DNA of 64,000 nucleotides from Zarea fungicola (lineage: Eukaryota; Ascomycota; Sordariomycetes; Hypocreales; Cordycipitaceae), in contig FWCC01000269.1 in the NCBI GenBank assembly GCA_900169235.1, positions 186,001 through 250,000 of the forward strand, written 5' to 3'. The translations under genes and the position numbers were made by a program. Of the stretch, positions 10,774 to 21,200 are shown piece after piece (within the stretch, counting starts at the first letter, position 1; each line of letters opens with the position of its first letter). The notes under the pieces are model-generated. The model ran no database searches. It worked only from the letters and a program-made list of their open reading frames with translations, and was not told the DNA's origin.

Positions 10774-13686
10774 ATGGAAAAGAAACCAGTCAAAAAAAAG
10801 TCTTCAAAGCCAAATTCCACCTCATCTCGATATTTTACCAATTCGACAGCAACGCGCAGTAGTACGCCAAGCTCGTCTCACACGTCGACTGGACGCCGAC
10901 AGCAGAAAGGGCCTGCTCCAAACGCGACACCAAAGAGACATCAGCAAGCATATTCCTCTGCCAATTCCATATCAACATCAACCCCGGCTTTAACCCAGTC
11001 CGAAATAGGGACCTCTCTCAGCCGTCCTACTACGGCATCAGGCCGAAAATCCAGGGCAACCAGTGCATCTTCTGTCTTGGGCGTTGGAGAGGCACATACC
11101 ATTGTCTGCGCCGTTTGCGAGGCTCGGGGTGTCTCTCCATCAGTTGGCATCGCTTTTGTCAATACTTCGCTTGGTGAGGTCGTTCTCAGCCAGATCTGTG
11201 ATAATCAATCCTATGTCAAAACTCTCCACAAGATTCGCATTAATGCCCCAGCTCGAATCGTCTGCCTGGCACAGTCAACCCAAGGAACCAAATCCAGTAA
11301 CCTGATGCCTCTTTTACGTGCCATGTTTTTCGATACTCCTATAGACGAGACTGACCGATCATGCTGGTCCGAAGAGCAGGGCAAGGATTACATCCATAAA
11401 CTAGCATTTGAGACGGACATTCAGCCCATTGAAGTCGCTCTACAGGGCAAATACTATGCTCTGTGCGCTCTTGCCGCGGTAAGAATGCAGCATCAGAATC
11501 AAAACAAATCATGCTCATACTTCTAGGCCATGACACAAGTTGAGCAGCAATTTTCCATAACCTTTGCGCCCCATTCTTTAAGACTACGCTACCAGCCGTC
11601 GGATGACACAATGATGATTGACATTTCAGCAATACAATGTCTAGAAATCCTCCAAAATAGTCGCTCTACTAAATCAAAAGACAGTCTATACGGCCTGCTC
11701 AACCATACTTCAACCCCAATGGGTGGCCGGATGCTGCGTAGCAACATGCTTCAGCCACCTACTCTATACGACTCGTTTATTGCTCCCCGTTACGAGGCTT
11801 TGGAAGAACTGACAGTAAACGAAGAAATGTTTTTAGAAATTCGAAAAGGTACTTTACTTTTCTTTCTAACTTTCTTTTCTTTTCATGGCAGTTTTATTAA
11901 CAATTAAAAGCGTTAAAGCACTTTTCCGATGTGGAAAAGCTTCTAACAAAGGTAGTACCGCAATGTCAGCCAACCAACAACAGCTAACGAAACGTGGCCA
12001 GTTGATCACGATTCCGTCAGCATCAAAGATATCGCAGGCAGAACAGCAAATCAACCAGTTGCTCATGGTCAAATCGTTTCTAGAAGCAGCCAAGGACTTG
12101 AACGCTGCCATGATCCCGGCCAGGGCTCCTTTGTTGGTCAAAATCCGTGATCTCTGTGGCCTGGAGAAAATTGCCTCCATACTACAGAAGCTAACAACAG
12201 TAATGGAACCCGACGTGACGTACACGAAATCTGCGCTCGATTTACGTAACCAGCGGACATTTGCTGTACGGTCTGGCATCAGCGGCATCTTGGATGTATC
12301 GCGCCAGGCGTACAAGGAACTAACTGAAGAAATACACATTTACGTCGAACAGCTCAATGGTAGGTCATAACTATCCGTTTACTTTCATTTCTGACACCTA
12401 GACTAGAGAAGCACAAGATTGGGGCCACATTAAAATATGACAATGGCCGTAAATATTGGCTGAAGCTTAACATTGGTGATTACAACGCTGTCGATCCGCC
12501 GGGCTTTCTCATCAACGTAGTGAAAAAACGCGGGGCCATTGAATGCCAGACACTGGATCTCGTAAAACTGAACATGCGACTTTCCGATACATCGAATGAG
12601 GTTGTATTTCGCAGTGATGCCATAATGGAACAGCTTGTTTCCGGCTTGCAATCCGACGCATCACATCTGTTTAAAATGTGTGAATCGATTGGCCTCATGG
12701 ACATGCTTGCCTCGTTTGCGCAACTCAGCACCACCCGAGACTATGTCCGACCAGAGTTTACCAACAGGCTGGCATTGAAATCTGCTAGGCACCCTTTACT
12801 TGACAAGGTAGAGGTGGTTTTCGTCTGGAAACTGTTGAGTCGCTGACACATGCAGATTCTTGCCGAACGGTTTGTACCCAATGACTACTTTGCCGCAGAG
12901 CAGCACTGCTTCCATATCGTCACCGGATTCAACATGGGCGGTAAAAGCACCTACATACGGGCCGTTGCGCTTCTCCAAATTATGGCACAGATAGGCTGCT
13001 TCGTGCCTGCCGAATACGCCTCGTTTTCTATAATCCACAACATTTTCACACGTATTTCGCTGAGTGACAATATAGAAGCGGGACTGTCTAGCTTTTCCGT
13101 TGAAATGCGCGACATGGCCTTCATTCTGCGCAATGTAGACCAACGGAGCATGGTGATAATTGACGAGCTCGGTCGAGGCACCAGCACTCGTGACGGCCTT
13201 GCCATTGCCATTGCCATGGCGGAAGCACTGATCGAATCAAAGGCATTTGTTTGGTTTGCCACGCATTTTCTCGACCTCACCCGTGTGCTGGCCAACCGGC
13301 CCGGTGTTTTGAATCTACATCTAGCGTCGGACTGCTCAATGGGTGACAATGGTGTGCCGCACATCACCATGCGCTACAAGACGGAGCGAGGCCCCGAAAG
13401 CGATGAACAAGATTACGGGATAAACTTGGCCAAGGCCATTGGACTTCCGCGGACCATGATCCGAAAGGCGGAGGAGTTTGTGCGCTATAGTAGACAACTG
13501 AAAGACGCGGCTCGGCAGAATTCAGAGTCGCAGAAGCTGCTGAGGCGTCGACAGCTGATTCTGGATCTTCATGAGGCGTTGAAGCAGGCAAAGGTTGATG
13601 GTGCAGAAGATGCTCTCCCGGGGTATCTCAAGCAGTTGCAGCATGAATTTGTGACGCAAATGGCAGAAATTGAAGAGTCTGGATGA
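10774..13686 (+). CDS. MSH4: Meiotic MutS homologue Msh4
   Basis: Six exons: 10774-11478, 11527-11848, 11911-11951, 12002-12359, 12407-12807 and 12856-13686; introns of 47-62 bp; 885 aa. A Ser/Thr-rich N terminus (about 1-100) precedes the MutS connector, core and lever domains. The block after MMIDISAIQCLEILQN matches Msh4. The ATPase has a Walker A GFNMGGKST at about 633-641, a signature near 713 (DELGRGTSTRDG) and the FATHF switch. The 41-bp third exon is required: without its flanking introns the frame hits a TAA. Msh4 lacks the mismatch-recognition domain I of bacterial MutS, and with Msh5 it forms a clamp that stabilises Holliday junctions in meiotic crossing over. Its integrity suggests a functional or recently functional sexual cycle. 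The P-loop Pro found in most MutS proteins is Phe here. Confidence 0.93.
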
Positions 13687-13874
13687 GGGCGAAGTGTGTA
13701 CATGGTAAATTTCAAGTGGCTGATTTATTACACTAACATGATGTAGATGATTGCTTGACAGTTTTTGCCAATCATTGCCTACTCGAGAGGGTACTAGTAC
13801 AGTAGATGTAATATATTAATACAAATCAATACGAAAGAAACGCCACAACTCCATCGCATCCAACAAGAAATCAA

Positions 13875-14903
13875 TTAGGCAAACTCGGCCGTTTCCTTTT
13901 CACTCCATTCCCAGAACCGCCTCGGCAGCGCGTCCGGGTCGGTCTTGCTGTCCCTTACGCTCTGGAGGACATCGGAGCGGACATAGTCGTCGCCGAGCCG
14001 GCCCCAGGGAATGACAAAGGCGCCGCAGTTGTCGCTCGTCACCTCGTCGCTCCACCCGCAAAAGAGCTCCGTGTACGCGCCCTGCCGGGACGGGTGGCCG
14101 AGGAACAGCGCCGGCTGGAGGATGGCGGGCAGGTGGCGGTAGAGGCCGCTGTTGAGGGTACCCGGGTTGAAGGCGACGCTGACGATGCCGTCCTGGGCGG
14201 CGGCGCTGCGGCGGTGGTACTCGTTGGCGTAAAAGTAGTTGCCCACCTTGGACTGGCCGTAGTTGAGGAGCTGAAAGTTTGTCTTCCATGGTGGCCCCGT
14301 CTTCCCATCACCCTCCTCCTCAAGCAGCGTGATGCCACCAGTCGGGGAGAGGATGTTGACCGCGAGCGACGAGGCCCACAGGACACGCACGGAGTCCTTA
14401 TGACTCGTGCGTGCCGTGGCGCGCAGGATGGGCGTGAGCAGCTTGGTGAGCAGGAACGGGCCCAGACAGTTGGTGGCCATGTGCAGCTCATGCCCTTGCG
14501 CGCCAGCCAGAGGCGCGGACCAGGTGGTGAGCATGACGCCTGCATTGTTGACCAGGACGTCCAGCCGCGTCTCCTTTGCGAGAAATGCCTCGACGGCGGG
14601 CTTGATGGTGGTGAGGTCCGAGAGGTCAAGGCGCAGGAACTCGAGGCGGCCCGTGGAGGACGGGTGCTTCTCCCGGGCGAGGGCAATGGCGGCGGCCGTC
14701 TTGTCGGGGCTGCGGCCGGCGAGGTAGACGACGGCGTTTTTGGAATAGAGGATCTGCATGAGCTGCTCGCCGACGCCGGCGTAGGCGCCAGAGACGATGT
14801 GCACGCGGCCGGTCTGGTCGGGCAGGTTGGCCTCGGTGAGCGGCGCGGCGGGAATGAAGATGTTTTGGGGCAGGCCCTGGGTGATGTAGTGAAGGCCAAA
14901 CAT
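13875..14903 (-). CDS. Short-chain dehydrogenase/reductase
   Basis: Single exon, 342 aa. Classical SDR features are present: a nucleotide-binding SGAYAGVG at residues 38-45 (a variant of TGxxxGxG), NNAGV at 119-123, Ser178/179 and the catalytic YGQSK with Tyr215 and Lys219. The fold is closest to the retinol-dehydrogenase/WW-oxidoreductase-like SDRs common in fungi (motifs LNYGQSKVGN and FNPGTLNSGLYR). The substrate cannot be read from sequence. It converges with MSH4 across 188 bp. The gene is GC-rich and codon-biased like its housekeeping neighbours and shows no sign of decay. Lipid or secondary-metabolite carbonyl reduction are both possible. Confidence 0.85.
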   Translation of the reverse strand: MFGLHYITQGLPQNIFIPAAPLTEANLPDQTGRVHIVSGAYAGVGEQLMQILYSKNAVVYLAGRSPDKTAAAIALAREKHPSSTGRLEFLRLDLSDLTTIKPAVEAFLAKETRLDVLVNNAGVMLTTWSAPLAGAQGHELHMATNCLGPFLLTKLLTPILRATARTSHKDSVRVLWASSLAVNILSPTGGITLLEEEGDGKTGPPWKTNFQLLNYGQSKVGNYFYANEYHRRSAAAQDGIVSVAFNPGTLNSGLYRHLPAILQPALFLGHPSRQGAYTELFCGWSDEVTSDNCGAFVIPWGRLGDDYVRSDVLQSVRDSKTDPDALPRRFWEWSEKETAEFA

Positions 14904-15778
14904 GGTTGATTTTCAAAAAGGAATCACACAGTAATAACAAACACTTGCACTGTATCCCTCTGCTTGATTGACGGGAAACTTGATTGAGCAATTAGATTGT
15001 TTGTTTTCGTATCAATTCAACAATGGCAAGTTAAGGGGGCACAACAGAGAATGAAGGGACGGAGTACCGAGGTTGTTTGTTAATCGTCGAAATCTAGCCG
15101 CTTCTGCGGAGTAGTTGTTCAACTTGACTAGATTTACCCGCCGCCACATGCGATATTAATTTAAGCCGACCCGCGCCTGTCTGTCCTTTGCATGTGCTTG
15201 TCTCGTCAACTCGCTGAATGTGGAGTTGGTTTATGTACTTTCCTGTTTTGGATTGGTTTATTTTAATTAATTTTTTGCAGTCTTTTTTCCAAGCCTTGTT
15301 GTTTAATGGCAACTAAGTTATAAGTCGCATGCATCTCTTCTTATTTACCAACACCAGTTACACTAGCTACACATATATGGATCTGCATAAAAAATGATAA
15401 AAAATAAAGAGAGAGAGAGTGAAAGAGATTATGATATCCTCAAAGTGAATGATTAAATGAAGCTCAACACTACCACCCAAACTATCGTCGTATCTTTAAG
15501 CCTATTGACCTATTCTCAACAGTCAATCGAACCGCCATCTACAGACACTAGCTTGCCAGATCCTAGCAGACTTCAGACTATTAGTCATTTTTGATAGACG
15601 GATAGCTGGTATGTAATACTGGTCGTCAACATAGCCGTAGTTGATCAATACCTAGTACAAGGCATGATTCTGGAAGACGGAGCTGCTAGTAATGACATGC
15701 AATAGAATTAAGGAAAAGGGACGGTGCGGCGGAGGCTAATTGCGGGAGATCATAAGCCAAAACAAAACCATTCACTGT
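14904..15778. other. AT-rich gene-free stretch
   Basis: This upstream region of the dehydrogenase has no supportable gene. A short GA microsatellite lies near 15408-15425. Confidence 0.55.
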
Positions 15779-15819
15779 ACATACGACCATAGATACCAGN
15801 NACACCGGCTGTTGTATGT
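15779..15819 (+). rRNA. 5S rRNA copy, interrupted by an N gap
   Basis: The sequence begins ACATACGACCATAG, the invariant 5' end of filamentous-ascomycete 5S rRNA, and ends CGGCTGTTGTATGT followed by a T run (15819-15823) of Pol III terminator type. The ends pair as the 5S terminal helix (ACATACGAC with GTTGTATGT). Between them lie only about 20 bases including NN at 15800-15801, so roughly 80 bases of the expected 118-120 nt are missing. Either the assembly collapsed here or this is a deleted pseudogene. Dispersed single 5S copies are normal in these fungi. Confidence 0.72.
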
Positions 15820-16690
15820 TTTTGGTATTTTTGCATATTATGTATTTTTTTATAATATTTTTTTGGTTGATGTAAAGTTTAAGTTTATGCGAAGCGTAAG
15901 AAAACGATTGTGGTGATTTATGTGCTAGTGGCTGCGCTTGGCCTTAAAGACAATAGGCCAGGTTTCCTTTCTTGGACAGGGGAGCCTCCTGCTGCATACA
16001 GAGCTAAATTTATAGCCATTCAGTTACTGTTGCTTCTCACACATTATTGTTCAAAACAACGGAAAGGCTATCCGGTGTGGCATAACTACCTCATGCGTTA
16101 ATTTGACAAGCAAACTATAGAAAGCTTCTGTCAACGCCTCACTATTGTTCAGGTCCCTGTTCGGACTGATTACGAGACTATACTTGGTCTTCCCTTCTGG
16201 TGGAGGAAGCTCCAAATGGTGGAGTGGTCGACTTTTTATAATCCAACCGCAGACAGGATTATCCATTGTTCACAAAGGCCAGTGGCTGGCTGTTTTCTAG
16301 GCAGCATATATATATGACGTTCGGGGTCAAGGAATGGCGACGTGAATCCCCCTGCAGCAGTTACAGACGGCCCATGACGGCAGCATTAAGCGCCCGACCT
16401 GAAGCATCGACAGGGGCCCGCCTGCATAAGAGAGGGGTACATGTGTGTTTTTAGAGGGTTTAATACACCTGTGAAAGTACTCCGTACTATTAATATGTTT
16501 TACTAGATGTACCAGCGTCTATCTATGTGCGGCATCCCAGCGGTTGCCTATCTAGTAACCTCCGAGACAGAGAGTAGATGAACAGTAACCACACTGGCAA
16601 AGTTCCTATTTAAAGCCATGTCGTACCGCACACGCACTGAGGCGGGTAGAAACCCTTGTAAAACGGAACCCTCAGCTTCGTTGTTTGGCG
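15820..16690. other. AT-rich interval upstream of membrane protein gene
   Basis: It contains short open frames on both strands (for example 15910-16101) that match no family I recognise. A decayed gene is possible but not supportable. It presumably holds the promoter of the gene at 16691. Confidence 0.4.
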
Positions 16691-18244
16691 ATGAATGAGT
16701 TGCGCAATACCACTACCAATCATACCGCGACTGTGGGCTGGCAAGACCAGCCCGACGGCCGCGGAACCTACGATATCCTCAAAAGCTGCATCGGCACACT
16801 CGCCCTTCTCTGCTGGTCCAGCATCTGCCCCAATGTGTCCCGGTCCGGCGGCGGCGGCAGCAGCGGTCGCTCCCGTTTCGCCATCGCCCGTGGAAAGCTA
16901 CACCTCTTCTTCCTCTCCCTCCTCGGCCCCGACTTTGTCCTGTTCGTGGCCGTCGGTCAGCTGCACCGCGCCTGGGACGACAGAAAGGGGCTCCAAGAAC
17001 GAGGAACTTCGAATGGCGGCAAGGAGGCCTGGAACCTACGAGCATGCTACTTTATCAACATGGGCGGTCTATGCATTCGCTTCCCTGCCGAGGGAGAAGC
17101 CAAGCAGCAGCAGTTCCCTGTCACTTGCACTGAGTTAATGTACTTGGTCGACAAGGGCTACTTGGAGGCCCTCCCCACCATCTCCGAGGAGCAGATTGAC
17201 GTGCGCAACAGGTCCGACAGCCTCTCGCGCGCCATTGCCGCGGCGCAGGTCCTCTGGTTCACGGTGAGTACTCTGGCCCGCGTCGCGCAAGGGCTGCACA
17301 TTACCTCGCTCGAGCTCACGACGCTGAGCACCGTGCTCGTCATGCTGGCCTGCTCGGCCGCCTGGTGGCGCAAGCCCATGGACATTGCCGACCCCATCAT
17401 TGTAGACTGCGACACGCCTTTATCGACCATTCTCAGCAGGGCAGAGGAACCCCCGGGAACTGACCCAAGGAGCCGACAGTACGGCTCGACGCCGCTGAGC
17501 TTTTTGGATAGGCGGGAGTGGTTCATGGGCCGGCTGTGGTGCTCGTACATGAATATTCTCCGTCTTTTACGCCTCAAACTGTGGCGACTGTTTCGAAACC
17601 ATGCGGACGAAGAAGAAGCAGCCAAGGAGACGGCGTCTTTTCCCAACAGCTTCCCCTCGGTCGAGTTTCCGCCCGTGACATTTCGAGCGGAGCTGCTCCC
17701 GGGTATCCTCATAATAATCTACAGCTCCCTGTTCCTGTCCGCCTGGGACGGGTACTTTCCGACAGCCGTGGAGAAGACGCTCTGGCGCGTGTCGAGCGCC
17801 ATCGCCATGGGGTACGGCCTGCTCGGCTGCGGGATTGCCTCTCTCGATCACCATAAAGAGCGTCTGGCCAGGTGGTGCCGTGATCGATGGGGCCAAATGA
17901 CGAGGAGGGGGGGTAGGAGGAGGAGCAAGGATCCAGAGGTGATGGACCTGGTCGGGGCTGATGGCCATGGCCATGACGACGTTTGTGCGCAAAGGAGGAC
18001 GTGGTACAGGACATGTCTGCAGCGCCTGTCGCGCCCGCCGAACTGGTTGCGGAGACTGTCCAACTTGTCTCTGGACCCGAACCTGGACATGGACCTGTGG
18101 GTTTGGATTTCGGCTACGTTTCTGTGCATAGTCTACTGCTTCTCTAGGCTCTTTATCCTCGTCGAGGACATTATTGGCTTGCGCCGGCAGCCGCTGAGCA
18201 CGTACGAGGCTATTGATTGGGCGCGGTTCTCGCCTGTGCTTTAG
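16691..18244 (+). CDS. Fungal multi-pass membrane protein, unknown function
   Basis: Single exon, 517 aa, starting at ATG 16691; an upstream in-frame TTG is not used. About five to six hydrophobic segments are visible: near the N terminus (DILKSCIGTLALLCWSSI), about 70-90, 195-235, 335-360, 375-400 and 460-490. Hydrophilic loops and a basic stretch lie before the last segment. The DILKSC...LLCWSSICPNV opening and the C-terminal STYEAIDWARFSPVL are typical of a large, uncharacterised family of fungal membrane proteins in which transmembrane helices are grouped at both ends. No enzymatic motif is visible. Location is probably the plasma membrane or an endomembrane. Function is not inferred. Confidence 0.75.
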   Translation: MNELRNTTTNHTATVGWQDQPDGRGTYDILKSCIGTLALLCWSSICPNVSRSGGGGSSGRSRFAIARGKLHLFFLSLLGPDFVLFVAVGQLHRAWDDRKGLQERGTSNGGKEAWNLRACYFINMGGLCIRFPAEGEAKQQQFPVTCTELMYLVDKGYLEALPTISEEQIDVRNRSDSLSRAIAAAQVLWFTVSTLARVAQGLHITSLELTTLSTVLVMLACSAAWWRKPMDIADPIIVDCDTPLSTILSRAEEPPGTDPRSRQYGSTPLSFLDRREWFMGRLWCSYMNILRLLRLKLWRLFRNHADEEEAAKETASFPNSFPSVEFPPVTFRAELLPGILIIIYSSLFLSAWDGYFPTAVEKTLWRVSSAIAMGYGLLGCGIASLDHHKERLARWCRDRWGQMTRRGGRRRSKDPEVMDLVGADGHGHDDVCAQRRTWYRTCLQRLSRPPNWLRRLSNLSLDPNLDMDLWVWISATFLCIVYCFSRLFILVEDIIGLRRQPLSTYEAIDWARFSPVL

Positions 18245-21200
18245 CTTGCGGCAATGTATTACGAAGGAGGAAAATAATTTAGATTTTGAGCAGTCTTGTC
18301 ATAAATATGCACATATACTTCACCTTTGTTACCACTTGCGTTTACAGTGTTGTGACGACCGAGGAGAAACACCAGCATAATGAGAATGGCCTTTTTCTTT
18401 TCTTTTTTTTCATTATTTTTCGAGATTAAGAATGCAGCTATTGCTTATCGTGTAATAGCCGCAAAACATTCGTAGTCGGTCTAAAGTTACAACTTTATCA
18501 AGCTACAATAGATGGCTTTTTGCATTTGCTCAGGTTTTAGCCTCACCATGAATTAAACCCGTGCTATGGACACTGATTGGGTGGGATCATTGGGCGGACT
18601 ATGAAAAACAGACTACCTTTGCGGCGTCAAGCTGGGGCTGAATTGATTAACTCCCCCCCTCTGAATTGAAGTGGCCAGTGGGTAGGTAGTTTGCGGAATG
18701 CTCGGCCAGGGTGAGATGTCAATGACGAGGCTGACAGCCCAGCTTGCACATCTATTGAACCATAATAATGATAATCTTTGGTCAGCAGATGGCGTCCACT
18801 TACCAGGTTTTTGTCGGGTCGGAACAATAATACGCATAACTATAAGTCCGCCTTGTTCTGCATCCCAAGCTACTATTGGCTTTTAACTTTTAACCATGTT
18901 ACAGGGGCAGTGGAACTTGGATTTTAAAATGTAATAAGTCTGCAAGAGGAAATATTGTTCAAAGCGCTGTCAAAGCTTCCCGCGCCGCCCGCCTCATCAG
19001 CTGAGTAGCGGATGACTTTCTCCGGCGTTGTGTCGTAATTATAAAGTAGTGCGCATGCGCTTGCCCACCTGGGCTTTTTTCGCACGACTTGTTACACGAA
19101 ATCGTCGGGTGGTCGCCGATATGCTGAACAAGAAATGCATCATAGACATGGGAACAACTCCATATAAAATCAAGTCTCAAAAACGTACGACAGGCATGTC
19201 TCACTGCTATATATGGACGTGATCGGGGATAGATCATTATGGGATTTTCCTGGGTTTGCTCACTCTTTTTGGCCCCCAGCATGCCAAGCGTGAGACTGCG
19301 ACGGAGAGTTTAGTTGCATTTCAGCCCACAAGGGCCGGGCCAGAGTGTCTAGCGTTGCAGGAACGGGTGGGAAGACGCACTAACTAGCGGTAGTTGATAA
19401 CGCAGTTGTCAGTTCTAGTGCGAAGAATAGTTGGCCCACTTGTTGGTGACTGATAGAGGGAGGCTGGCGTCAAAACGCTTGTCGGGAAGTGGGATACGGG
19501 AGGAAACAATGCAGGTTGAGGTGTGGCGCGCGAAAAGGGCAGCATATGAGTGAACCAGCATCAGATACCTGCATCGCTGCATCCTGCATCTCTCCAATGG
19601 AAAAGAAATGCACTGTGACAAGAAGAGGAGCAAAGCGAGTTACTGGCAATCTATGCACTTGCTCACCCGTCAGCCACGGCTAGCTCCCGCTGCACATGGC
19701 GACAGAAAAGGGAAAAGACCTTCACTGATCAGAGGTCACAGGGCCGGCCTGCAGCAGCCTAGTTGATTGGGCCAGATTTGGGGGCTTGCAGCAGCTGTAA
19801 CTGCAAAGACCATTCGAATAGGCTGTGAGAGCTGCGAGCTTGAGACGATGCTGGATGCCAAGGTTGTGCCTGCAACCCCTCTATTTAGTGGCTTGTGCAC
19901 CATCTTATCAGTATGAGTGGACAATGACTTTTTGAAGCCGCTAATCCTTTGCTAGAGGCGACTCTGTACAGACATAGCCCAGAATACTGGTAAAGTGTAA
20001 AAAGTCTTGGAGTCTGCCTGACAGCTGGACAAGGTGAACATGGTAGGAATCAGGAAAGCTTCTGTCTCAGAGAAGAGCTCTGGGCTCTAGGCTCTAATAT
20101 GCCAGATCTTTCTGCTTTTAGGTGACGGGGCCATTGGTCATGATTTTTGTCGGCTCAAAAGTACCAACTATTAGTTGTGCCCGGCCTTAAATTTGGTGAA
20201 GCGATTTGTCGAGCTCAGCGATGGCTCGACACAAAGTAGATAAACAAGAGTGCCCAATACATGCCAGAGTCTTCAAAATTGATCGGTACCAGGTCAACAG
20301 GTCTGAGAAGAGCAAATGCATCGTCAACCTTGTCCGAAATTGGGCATCAAATAGCTGTGGGACTTGTGGACACCTGTTGCCAGTCAATCCAGTCTGCCCA
20401 CACCACCATCGCCCTGATGGGGCCTTCTGTCAAAATAAATGAATCGGATTAGGAGGGTATAAGCCTGCTCTGTTCAGGTGATGCGCCGCCCCAAGTCAAG
20501 TGCGAGGCTGATTATCAGAGAATGAGTCTGACGCAATCTTGTGCATCTGTTTCGTATCGACTTTGTTCCAAATTCCAGGGTCATGGACCGCTCTTTTCCT
20601 TTTTGCGCAGTATTTACTTTTGTCTCGGTATTACCTGTGGCCATTGCGACTTTGCTAGGGCTGAGGATGTGGCTGCTCATTTCTTGCAAGAACAAGGTCG
20701 AGGATTGGTTGGCTGCAAATACAGCTAGCAGGATAATATTGTCAGACGGCGGTGCCGGCCAGTAATTAAAGACGAACATCCTTGTAGGCGGATGGAGGGT
20801 CCCAATTCCCCAAACTCCTGGGCCGACTGCTGACTGGCCGACTTGTTTCGCCCATTGCGAGGTGTTTGGGCAGTTGTTTTATTAGCCCGGTTTTGCCTGT
20901 TGTGGGCACTGCACGATTGTGTCTTGGTGCGCCAGAATGCAACCTAAATGCAAGCCACACTTGGTAGACCACATAATGACCCAGTGCTTGATATCGTTTG
21001 CTCGGCAGTGGACTCGAGTTGACCGCACAAGAGTTTTACGGCGTCGGAAGATGTGGGTTGGCCTTGGACGATTTACCATTACTGTCCCAAGATGTAGCAT
21101 ATCGACCATGGACCAAGGGGCCGTTTGCACAAACTTACTGGCAGGCGAGCTTTTGTACTGAGAGGCGACGGAGGCAGGCAGAGTGTGGCGTGGTAATAAC

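Noticed and set aside
15910..16266. Possible transposon or gene remnant in AT-rich DNA
   Set aside because: Short frames on both strands without any recognisable protein motif, terminal repeat or target duplication.
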